Shown: piece by piece, positions 8,887 to 15,617 of the stretch
Layout: the number at the start of each line of letters is the position of its first letter
Numbering within the stretch: position 1 is the stretch's first letter
Assembly: GCA_004376575.1 (NCBI GenBank)
Contig: SOJN01000127.1
Span: 1-40,535, forward strand
Direction of reading: 5' to 3'
Origin: a candidate division TA06 bacterium
Lineage (GTDB): Bacteria; Hydrothermota; DG-26; E44-bin18
Length of the DNA: 40,535 nt
Notes under the pieces: model-generated
Seen by the model: the letters and a program-made list of their open reading frames with translations, nothing else
What the model was told of the DNA's origin: nothing
Database searches by the model: none
Made by a program: the position numbers and the translations under genes

Positions 8887-10068
8887 TTGAATGCCTCCAG
8901 GGAGAAGGCGGCTGCGCTGGCACTGCGCACAGCGAATGTTTGTCTGGCGGCCTTCGTCTTCTCCTCGACTGTCTCCATCACGTTCGAGCAGGCGAGCATC
9001 GTGCTGGCGTTTCTCGCCTGGACCCTCGCCCTTCTCCTCGGATACAGGCCTCACTATAAGAAGGGGATGCTGGAGCTGGCATTTCTCCTTTTGCTAGGGT
9101 CCCAGCTCATATCCTCACTCTTCTCCTCACACATATTAGAGAGTCTTCTGGGCGTGAGAGACCTTTTCTTTGTCTGTATCGTCTATCTTTTTGCGACCGT
9201 CACCAGGACTGAGAGGAGGATGAGAGAGTTTGTCTACCTCTTCATCTTTTCTGCGAGCCTCATGTCGCTTTATGGCCTTATTCAGAGTGCCATGGGGGTG
9301 TATAGAATAACGGCAGCCCAGTCGACGCCTCTCACCTTTAGTGGGATTCTCACAATCGCTTTTTCAGTGGGGTTCTCTTTTGTTCTGTTTGGTGCCAGTC
9401 GCAAAGAGAGAATAATCTTCGGTCCACTGCTTGCTCTCATATTCGCCGCACTGACCCTTTCCTACACGCGTAGCTCATGGATTGCAGTTTTCTGCGCCAT
9501 TCTATTCATCGGAATACTGAGAAGCAAGTGGCTGGTTGTCGGCCTTCTTCTGTTCACCGCAATTGCCTTCCTCCTGGCTCCCCACCCTCTGAAGTCGAGG
9601 GCGATGTCGATCTTTGACCCGCGTAGGCCTTCCGCCCACATGAGAATAATCCTTCTCAAAACGAGTCCACAGGTAGTAAAAGACCATCCCATAATTGGTG
9701 TGGGTATGATGGACCTCTTGCCCATATATGACAAATACGTGTACCCACGTCTCCCAGAGAACCTCAAAAAGGAGCGACACGGCCATTTCCACAACAATTT
9801 CGCGCAGGTTGCGGTGCAAACGGGAATTTTAGGCTTGACAATCTATCTTTTTCTGATGTTTAATGTGGTAAGATCTGAATGGGGAGGGTATAGGGCGGCT
9901 GGGGATCGCTTCATGAAATCCATCTCACTGGGAAGCCTCGCCGCGTTTATTGGATTTTTCATCTTTGGTATGTTTGAGTACAATTTTGGTGACTCGGAAG
10001 TGATCATGTTACTCTGGTTCACTCTCGGCCTCAGCCTTGCGTGCAGGAGGTTGTCAGATTGTGCATAG
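8887..10068 (+). CDS. O-antigen ligase / polymerase-like membrane protein
   Basis: A polytopic membrane protein with about ten hydrophobic helices, of the O-antigen ligase (WaaL/Wzy_C) superfamily. A large extracytoplasmic loop near residues 260-325 carries GHFHNNFAQVAVQTG, matching the HxHN motif typical of these enzymes. They transfer or polymerise undecaprenyl-linked glycans at the periplasmic face. Which glycan is unknown, and ligase cannot be told from polymerase here. I chose the TTG at 8887 because it follows GAGGGAGG, giving 393 residues. An upstream TTG at 8797 lies before the likely promoter. It is first in a tight plus-strand operon, and a GDP-mannose synthesis gene three genes on supports a role in surface polysaccharide. 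Confidence 0.8.
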   Translation: MNASREKAAALALRTANVCLAAFVFSSTVSITFEQASIVLAFLAWTLALLLGYRPHYKKGMLELAFLLLLGSQLISSLFSSHILESLLGVRDLFFVCIVYLFATVTRTERRMREFVYLFIFSASLMSLYGLIQSAMGVYRITAAQSTPLTFSGILTIAFSVGFSFVLFGASRKERIIFGPLLALIFAALTLSYTRSSWIAVFCAILFIGILRSKWLVVGLLLFTAIAFLLAPHPLKSRAMSIFDPRRPSAHMRIILLKTSPQVVKDHPIIGVGMMDLLPIYDKYVYPRLPENLKKERHGHFHNNFAQVAVQTGILGLTIYLFLMFNVVRSEWGGYRAAGDRFMKSISLGSLAAFIGFFIFGMFEYNFGDSEVIMLLWFTLGLSLACRRLSDCA

Positions 10069-10787
10069 TCCGGTGTTCCATAGCTGTCTTATGCCTGGGT
10101 ACCTCACTCTTTGCAGCCGGAGCAGTACCTTTTTCTGTTGGTGAGAAGCTCATTTTTTCTGTGGAATACGGCCCCATTTCTGCAGGCACGGCTACCATGG
10201 AGGTTTTGGAAATCGTCGAGGTGAACGGGAGGGCTTGTTATCACATTGTTTCTACGGAGAAGACAAACGACTTCTTTTCAAGGTTCTTCAAGATTAGAGA
10301 CAGGTATGACTCATACATCGACACTTTGACCCTGGCAACTGTGAAGTTTGAAAAACAAATAGAGGAGGGGAAGTACAAGGCGGAAGCACATGTGACCATC
10401 GACCTGGACAGCTTGGTGGCAATCTACTCGGATGGAGATACTGTAGAAGTGATTTCTGAAGCAAAGGATGCGATTGCTACCGTCTACTACGTGAGAACGC
10501 TTGACATAAGTGTTGGCGATACTTTTTACGTGAACAACCACACTGACAAAGAGAACTATGTGCTTGAGATTACAGTGCCCAGGGCTCTAAAGGTATATAC
10601 AGCTCTGGGAACCTTTGACTGCATTGAGGTGCAGCCCAAATTGGAAGGGACCAAAGTATTTGAGGGGCGTAAGGGACTTACCGTCTGGCTCACGGATGAT
10701 GAGTGGAAGATTCCTGTACTCATCAGGAGCAAGCTGATGATAGGCTCAATCCAGGCCATCATCAAAGACATTGAGTTCGGGAGCTAG
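10059..10787 (+). CDS. DUF3108 secreted protein
   Basis: About 242 residues with an N-terminal hydrophobic signal (IAVLCLGTSLFAAGAVP) and a beta-rich body: FSVGEKLIFSVEYGPISAG near the start, then DRYDSYIDT and VWLTDDEWKIPVLI near the end. These are hallmarks of DUF3108, a periplasmic LolB-like or outer-membrane-associated family whose function is not established. The TTG at 10059 follows AGGAGG with good spacing. An in-frame GTG at 10041 lies before that site. The start overlaps the stop of the upstream ligase gene by about 10 bp, which implies translational coupling and a joint role in envelope biogenesis. Confidence 0.75.
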   Translation: MCIVRCSIAVLCLGTSLFAAGAVPFSVGEKLIFSVEYGPISAGTATMEVLEIVEVNGRACYHIVSTEKTNDFFSRFFKIRDRYDSYIDTLTLATVKFEKQIEEGKYKAEAHVTIDLDSLVAIYSDGDTVEVISEAKDAIATVYYVRTLDISVGDTFYVNNHTDKENYVLEITVPRALKVYTALGTFDCIEVQPKLEGTKVFEGRKGLTVWLTDDEWKIPVLIRSKLMIGSIQAIIKDIEFGS

Positions 10788-10789
10788 CC

Positions 10790-11725
10790 TTGCTCGATTT
10801 CTCAAAAATAAAGACATATCCGATTTCGAAAAGAAAGAGTAAAGTGACTGTATCTCAGTTTGGCTCACCTTGCCAGCCTGATGTGGCCATGGGGGAGTTC
10901 TTCTCCTCGCTTCCTGACATACTCGCCGGCAACGACTTCAAGGCTGTTGTGTCTTCAATTGTGACTGCCAGGAAAGAAAAAAAGCTGGTTATGTTCATGC
11001 TGGGCGCTCATGTTATCAAGTGCGGTCTCTCCCCGATACTGATTGACCTTTTGAAAAGGGGAATAGTTGGCGGGTTTGCTATCAATGGGGGATGTTCGAT
11101 ACATGATTTTGAAATCGCAATGTGGGGCAAGACATCTGAAGACGTTGAAGCTGGATTGTCAGACGGCACCTTCGGTATGGCTGATGAGACAGGCAGGTTG
11201 ATGAACGAGGCCTATGAGGAGGGTGCCGACCAAGGGTTGGGCATGGGGGAGGCGCTTGGGAGGAAACTGCTCTTTCTGAAGGCTCCCCATCGCGACCTGA
11301 GCATTCTGGCCGTCTGCGCAGATCTCAAGGCCCCTATCACCGTTCACGTTTGTCTTGGCGCAGACATAGTGCACCAGCATCCCACTGCAAATGGCGCTGC
11401 CATTGGCGAGACTACATACTATGACTTCAAGAAGTTCACCTCTTTGGTTGCAGGACTGGAAGGTGGCGTCATATGTAACTTCGGCTCATCGGTCGTTCTG
11501 CCCGAGGTCTTCCTGAAAGCTCTGACCATTGCCAGAAATCTTGGCCATTCCGCAAAGAACTTCACAGCTGCGAACTTCGATATGACCGAACAATACAGGC
11601 CGAGGATGAATGTTGTTTTGAGACCCACTGGTGGAGTAGGTGGATATTCCATAACTGGAAGGCACGAGATTATGATTCCCTTACTGGCTGCTGCGGTAAG
11701 GAGTCAGCTCCAGGATGGAGGCTAG
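10790..11725 (+). CDS. Deoxyhypusine-synthase-like protein
   Basis: A soluble 311-residue protein. The order of segments recalls the NAD-dependent deoxyhypusine synthase fold: a Rossmann-type LVMFMLGAHVIKCGLSPI, then GFAINGGCSIHDFEIAMWG, then a central DGTFGMADETGRLMNEA, IVHQHPTANGAAIGE, and a final GRHEIMIPLLAAAV. True deoxyhypusine synthases modify eIF5A in eukaryotes and archaea using an active-site Lys near the C-terminal KVYADAS segment. That segment and its Lys seem absent here, so the substrate is probably different. The family link rests on remembered pattern similarity and is moderate. The TTG start at 10790 follows GGGAG, 2 bp after the DUF3108 stop, within the operon. Confidence 0.6.
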   Translation: MLDFSKIKTYPISKRKSKVTVSQFGSPCQPDVAMGEFFSSLPDILAGNDFKAVVSSIVTARKEKKLVMFMLGAHVIKCGLSPILIDLLKRGIVGGFAINGGCSIHDFEIAMWGKTSEDVEAGLSDGTFGMADETGRLMNEAYEEGADQGLGMGEALGRKLLFLKAPHRDLSILAVCADLKAPITVHVCLGADIVHQHPTANGAAIGETTYYDFKKFTSLVAGLEGGVICNFGSSVVLPEVFLKALTIARNLGHSAKNFTAANFDMTEQYRPRMNVVLRPTGGVGGYSITGRHEIMIPLLAAAVRSQLQDGG

Positions 11726-12799
11726 GTGGTCTACGCTGTCATACTTGCCGGAGGGAGGGGAGAGCGCTTCTGGCCCATGAGCAGAAGAAGCAGGCCAAAG
11801 CAGCTCTTGCCAATAGTGGGCGAAAAGACCATGCTGGAAGAGACTGTTCACAGAATATCTCCTCTTGTACACAAGGAGAGAACGATCGTTGTTGCCACAC
11901 GAGCACTCAGACAGAGCATAATTGACCTGCTTCCGAATTTGCCGAAGGCGAATCTCCTGTGTGAGCCAACGGCCAGAAACACTGCCTTAGCGATAGGCTA
12001 CACAGCCGTGTTCTTGTCGAGAGAGCATCCAAAGGCAAAGATGGTTGTGTTGCCCGCAGACCATTATATAGAAGACAGAAGCAAGTTTCTGGAGGCGGTG
12101 AGGGTTGCACTTGAGGTTGCACAGAGCAAACTTCTGGTCAGTTTTGGAATTGTCCCTGATAGGCCGGAGACGGAGTATGGGTACATAAAGCTGGGTAAGA
12201 AGATTCACAGAAAGAGTGGGGTGGAGGTCTTTGCGGCGAGAGCGTTCACTGAGAAGCCAAATCGCAAAAGGGCCAGAGTTTTTCTGAACTCCGGCGATTT
12301 TCTCTGGAACAGTGGAATGTTTGTGTGGAGGGTGGATACAATCCTTGAGGCTATTGGAGAGCACATGCCGGAGCTTCATAAAAACCTGATGGACTATTCT
12401 CGTTCCTTGGGCAAGTCAGATGGTGCTGCAGCTCTCAGGCGTCTCTACAAACAGTCCGAAAACATTTCAATAGACTACGGCGTGATGGAAAGAGCTTTCA
12501 ATGTTGCAGTCGTCAAGGCCTATTTCAAGTGGGATGATGTGGGTTCCTGGGCTGCTCTGTATAGGCTAATAGACAAGGACGAATCCGGGAATGTGGTGGT
12601 TGGTAACCATCTAGGTACTGATACGAAGGGGTCGATAATCGTATGTGACTCTGGACTGGTCGGCACTATAGGTGTATCTGACTTGATCATAATCAAAAGC
12701 TATGATGTGATTATGGTCGCAAGAAGGAGCAGGTATGCAGATGTGCGAAGATTGGTGGACGGCCTACACGAGAAGGCGGAGTTGAAGAAATATGCTTGA
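11726..12799 (+). CDS. manC: Mannose-1-phosphate guanylyltransferase
   Basis: Makes GDP-mannose from GTP and mannose-1-phosphate in the cytoplasm, supplying surface glycan synthesis. The 357 residues start with the nucleotidyltransferase signature AVILAGGRGERFWPMSR followed by RPKQLLP. Further family marks are VLPADHYI near 110, FTEKPNRKRA near 173, FLWNSGMFVW near 193 and SIDYGVMER near 250. The length fits a stand-alone enzyme without the C-terminal isomerase domain of long ManC proteins. The GTG at 11726 directly abuts the preceding TAG. Its neighbour, an O-antigen-ligase-like gene, supports a polysaccharide role. Related sugar-1-phosphate nucleotidyltransferases are the alternative. Confidence 0.93.
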   Translation: MVYAVILAGGRGERFWPMSRRSRPKQLLPIVGEKTMLEETVHRISPLVHKERTIVVATRALRQSIIDLLPNLPKANLLCEPTARNTALAIGYTAVFLSREHPKAKMVVLPADHYIEDRSKFLEAVRVALEVAQSKLLVSFGIVPDRPETEYGYIKLGKKIHRKSGVEVFAARAFTEKPNRKRARVFLNSGDFLWNSGMFVWRVDTILEAIGEHMPELHKNLMDYSRSLGKSDGAAALRRLYKQSENISIDYGVMERAFNVAVVKAYFKWDDVGSWAALYRLIDKDESGNVVVGNHLGTDTKGSIIVCDSGLVGTIGVSDLIIIKSYDVIMVARRSRYADVRRLVDGLHEKAELKKYA

Positions 12800-12874
12800 T
12801 CTAACAAAGAAAGGGGGGATGTGAGGAAGATCTGACGCAAAGATAGCAAAGGGTCAACCAATGGGAGGTAGAAG

Positions 12875-13324
12875 ATGAATCCGAAGCATCTTGTTCTGCT
12901 GATCATTTTTGTCATTGGCGCCTTGATGGTCACATCATGCGCCAAAAAACCGGAGGTTGGTGAACCCACGGAAGAGCTTCCGGTTCTGGTGGAAGAGGAA
13001 CCCGTAGAGGAGTTCCCTGAATCGTTTGTTGTAGAGGAGGTTCCTCCGGAGGAGATTGAAGCCCCGACCGTGCCTGCGGAGACGTATGGATACAGGGTTC
13101 AGATCGGTGCGTTCATGTCACAGTCGAATGCAGAGTTGTTTGCGGCAGCGGCCAGAACAAATCTCACCGGAAATGTCTATGTGGAGCAGATTCCTCCATG
13201 GCACAAGGTGAGGGTTGGGGATTTGCTCAGCCGGGAAGAGGCTGAAATGTTGAAGGCAAAAGTCCTTCAGCTTGGCTACCCCGGTTCGTTCATAGTGGAG
13301 ACGATGGTAAAGCTCGGCTTGTGA
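12875..13324 (+). CDS. SPOR-domain lipoprotein
   Basis: A 149-residue protein with a lipoprotein signal (lipobox MVTSC, Cys22). A Glu/Pro-rich linker of about 45 residues follows. The C-terminal SPOR domain (about 70-145) begins GYRVQIGAFMSQSNAE and includes KVRVGDLLSREEAE. SPOR domains bind denuded peptidoglycan at division sites, so it probably sits in the outer membrane facing the wall. The ATG follows GGGAGGTAGAAG. The preceding gap is 75 bp. The stop overlaps the next gene by 4 bp (GTGA). Confidence 0.88.
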   Translation: MNPKHLVLLIIFVIGALMVTSCAKKPEVGEPTEELPVLVEEEPVEEFPESFVVEEVPPEEIEAPTVPAETYGYRVQIGAFMSQSNAELFAAAARTNLTGNVYVEQIPPWHKVRVGDLLSREEAEMLKAKVLQLGYPGSFIVETMVKLGL

Positions 13325-13923
13325 CGCTTGTACTGGCAACGAGAAATACGGACAAGATCCGCGAAATAAGTTTCATCTTACGCGATCTACAGGTTGAACT
13401 TCGTTGCCTGGATGACTTTCCGGGAGCGCCTCAAGTCGAAGAGAACGGCGCTACATTTGAAGAAAACGCAGCGAAGAAGGCACGCTCGGCTTGTGCTCAT
13501 AGTCAAGAGGCAGCCCTTGCCGAAGATTCAGGTCTCCGCGTTGATTGGTTGAAAGGCGCACCCGGCCTCCTCTCCTCCAGATTTGCGGGAGAGGATGTCA
13601 GCTATCAGGAAAACAATGCAAAGCTGCTGTCCGCCCTTGAAGGAGTGGCTCTAGAAAAGAGGACAGCAGCTTTTGTCTGTGTAGTTGCTGTATGCCTGCC
13701 CGGACGCCGCGTGAAAACTTTCAGGGGGACCTGCAAAGGGGTAATATCTCTGGAACCGAGGGGGTCTTCCGGATTCGGATATGATCCCCTCTTTCTGGTT
13801 CCCGAGTATGGCAAGACCTTTGCTGAGATCGGCGAAGCGATCAAGAACAGAATCAGCCACAGGGCAATAGCCCTCAATAAGGCAAAGGTCTACTTCACGA
13901 GACTTCTTGCCTCAGAGCCGTAA
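13321..13923 (+). CDS. rdgB: XTP/dITP pyrophosphatase (HAM1/RdgB family)
   Basis: Hydrolyses non-canonical purine triphosphates such as XTP and dITP, cleaning the nucleotide pool. The 200 residues show the family marks: LATRNTDKIREI at the start, EENGATFEENAAKKA near 40, ALAEDSGLRVD near 66, PGLLSSRFAG near 80, GFGYDPLF near 151 and SHRAIALNK near 180. The start is the GTG at 13321 inside the previous stop (GTGA), so it is translationally coupled. Its 3' end overlaps the convergent GTPase gene by 29 bp. Confidence 0.95.
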   Translation: MTLVLATRNTDKIREISFILRDLQVELRCLDDFPGAPQVEENGATFEENAAKKARSACAHSQEAALAEDSGLRVDWLKGAPGLLSSRFAGEDVSYQENNAKLLSALEGVALEKRTAAFVCVVAVCLPGRRVKTFRGTCKGVISLEPRGSSGFGYDPLFLVPEYGKTFAEIGEAIKNRISHRAIALNKAKVYFTRLLASEP

Positions 13924-14575
13924 GAGAGTTTCTCGCTTTTTTGCGGCGACGTCTCTCACCAGGGGAGAAAGCTCCAACTTCCAGAGGTCTCGGCGCTTCG
14001 GCCCGGGATACTGACAGCTTGATTGCCGCCCGTAGGGGCTCATAGACCCCTGCTCCGTCCAGCGCAGAGGTGGCGAAATACGGTGCATCACCGATGATGA
14101 GTATTTCTGCCAACCTGGCTGGCTCGACGACTTCGGAAAGGTCAATCTTGTTGAACTGGTAGACGACTGGCAGTGGGGCCTCAGAGCCGTCAATTGTGCC
14201 CTGTTCATCTGCTCTAAAGCTGTAAAGAGAGGCCAGATTTGAACTCAGTCTTTCTATCAGACAGTCCGCCACAAATATGACGCAGTCTGCGCCCCTCAGT
14301 ATGACACGTCTGACTTTGTCCGCATCTTTGCAGCCTGGAGCTGTACAGACCTGAATCCTCGTGTTAAATGCACGGACCCGGCCAATTCGAAGAGTGAAGA
14401 AGTCCATGGCAACGCCGGGGGCAAACTTGGTAGAGAGACGCCTTAGAGGTCCTCTCATGTCCGCCTTTGTCATCCGGTGGATTGCCTGTACTGTTGTTTT
14501 CTTTCCACTCCCTTCTGGGCCAACATAAACTATTTTGTGTACTATTTCTGCGTTTGTTACGCTAACAACTGGCAT
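13895..14575 (-). CDS. MglA-like small GTPase with altered catalytic residues
   Basis: A 226-residue Ras-like protein of the MglA group, whose members act in bacterial polarity and motility. The P-loop is GPEGSGKKT (19-27), the later segment FVADCLIERL matches the family's VFVADSQ region, and the base-recognition motif FNKID (141-145) is intact. Two positions look altered. The Thr after the P-loop Lys is Lys26 if aligned with GKTT of MglA. The Gln of the PGQ motif is Cys82 (TAPGCKD). The C-terminal tail is strongly basic (ERRRRKKAR). The ATG at 14575 follows AAAGGATAAG; an upstream extension to 14641 lacks such a site. No MglB/Roadblock partner is adjacent. Confidence 0.8.
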   Translation of the reverse strand: MPVVSVTNAEIVHKIVYVGPEGSGKKTTVQAIHRMTKADMRGPLRRLSTKFAPGVAMDFFTLRIGRVRAFNTRIQVCTAPGCKDADKVRRVILRGADCVIFVADCLIERLSSNLASLYSFRADEQGTIDGSEAPLPVVYQFNKIDLSEVVEPARLAEILIIGDAPYFATSALDGAGVYEPLRAAIKLSVSRAEAPRPLEVGAFSPGERRRRKKARNSLTALRQEVS

Positions 14576-14951
14576 CTTATCCTTTGTAAAAGGTTCCTTC
14601 GGAAACTGTCTGTTACACCTTCCCTTGTGGGTGCAACGCAAGATGCATGCCCCGGGTGGCCAAATGAAGTAAAGGATTGGGATATGGTGGGTTATGGGTC
14701 CCGTCAGTGCAACAGTCTAGGGCTTAGAAATGGCACGGCTCAGGACATGTGGCACCCAAAGATGACAGATGCACGGCTGATAAACATGTGAAGAAAGCTA
14801 AAGGGAGCGTGAACCAGACTTGTAATGAAGTGAGCAGTGCGTGGAAGGACAAGCCCGGCTCAGCTCCCACTTCGTCATAGTATGGTTAGGGACAGGACCA
14901 TGGACAATAGGGTGTTCACCCCATTTTGGTATGCCCACTACCTTACCGCCT
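14576..14951. other. Intergenic region between the regulator 3' end and the GTPase 5' end
   Basis: No supported gene. A 104-codon plus-strand frame covers part of it but extends antisense into the GTPase gene and has no ribosome site. A GGGTG-TT-CACCC inverted repeat at 14910-14921 lies about 30 bp beyond the regulator stop and could be a weak terminator, but no T-run follows on the minus strand. Confidence 0.4.
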
Positions 14952-15617
14952 TCAGTTTGAGCCCGGTTTCTCTATGAGACCTGTGGCGATAGCGTACTTG
15001 GTCAGGCCGGCCGCGCTGTGTATGTCCAACTTCTCCATTATGTTGGTCCTGTGGGCCTGCACCGTCTTAAGGCTGATGTTCAGTTTGGCGGCAATCCGCT
15101 TGTTAGTGTACTCTTCTGCGATGAGCTGGAGTATCTGTTTTTCCCTGGGCGTCAAGGGGTCAGGCTTAAGAGCCTGCTGCGCATCCTCGCCCGTCCTGAT
15201 GTAGTCTCTGAGGAGATGGTCTTGAATTGTCGGGCTGAAAAAGGAGTTTCCCTTGGCCACGACGTTGATAGCGACAAGGAGATCCTCCACGATGTCATCT
15301 TTCAGCACGTAACCCCGCGCACCCGCCCTCAGTGCGGGGAAGATGTACTGTTGCTCCTTGTGTACCGAGAGGACAACCACCTTGGTTTTCGGACTGGTCT
15401 TGATTATTTGCCTTGTGGCTTCAACGCCGTTCATGTCGGGCATGGATATGTCCATGAGTACGACGTCAGGTTTCAACACTTCGCACTGAGATACTGTTTC
15501 GAAGCCGGTACTTGCTTCGCCAACTACTTCAATTCCGGCCTCCTTCTCGAGAAGAGCGCGGATCGCTTTCCTCACTATGGTGTGGTCTTCTGCCAGAAAT
15601 GTTCTAACCTTTTTCAT
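14952..15617 (-). CDS. NarL/LuxR-type response regulator
   Basis: A 221-residue transcription factor. The receiver domain (1-120) has acidic residues at 10-11 (AEDH), phospho-acceptor Asp56 (LMDISMPD), Ser84 and Lys106 (VLKDD). The C-terminal LuxR-type helix-turn-helix (about 153-215) reads LTPREKQILQLIAE then NKRIAAKLNISLKTVQAH. The ATG at 15617 follows GGAGGAACCAA; an in-frame extension upstream lies inside the kinase gene. It overlaps the kinase by 14 bp and is the last gene of the six-gene operon, so the kinase is almost certainly its partner. Its targets are unknown; autoregulation of the operon is plausible but not shown. Confidence 0.95.
   Translation of the reverse strand: MKKVRTFLAEDHTIVRKAIRALLEKEAGIEVVGEASTGFETVSQCEVLKPDVVLMDISMPDMNGVEATRQIIKTSPKTKVVVLSVHKEQQYIFPALRAGARGYVLKDDIVEDLLVAINVVAKGNSFFSPTIQDHLLRDYIRTGEDAQQALKPDPLTPREKQILQLIAEEYTNKRIAAKLNISLKTVQAHRTNIMEKLDIHSAAGLTKYAIATGLIEKPGSN

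Noticed and set aside
14477-14791. 104-codon plus-strand frame before the GTPase gene
   Set aside because: It begins antisense to the GTPase coding region, has no ribosome site and resembles no family.
14910-14921. Terminator after the response regulator gene
   Set aside because: The stem is only five base pairs and no T-run follows on the minus strand; kept only as a remark.
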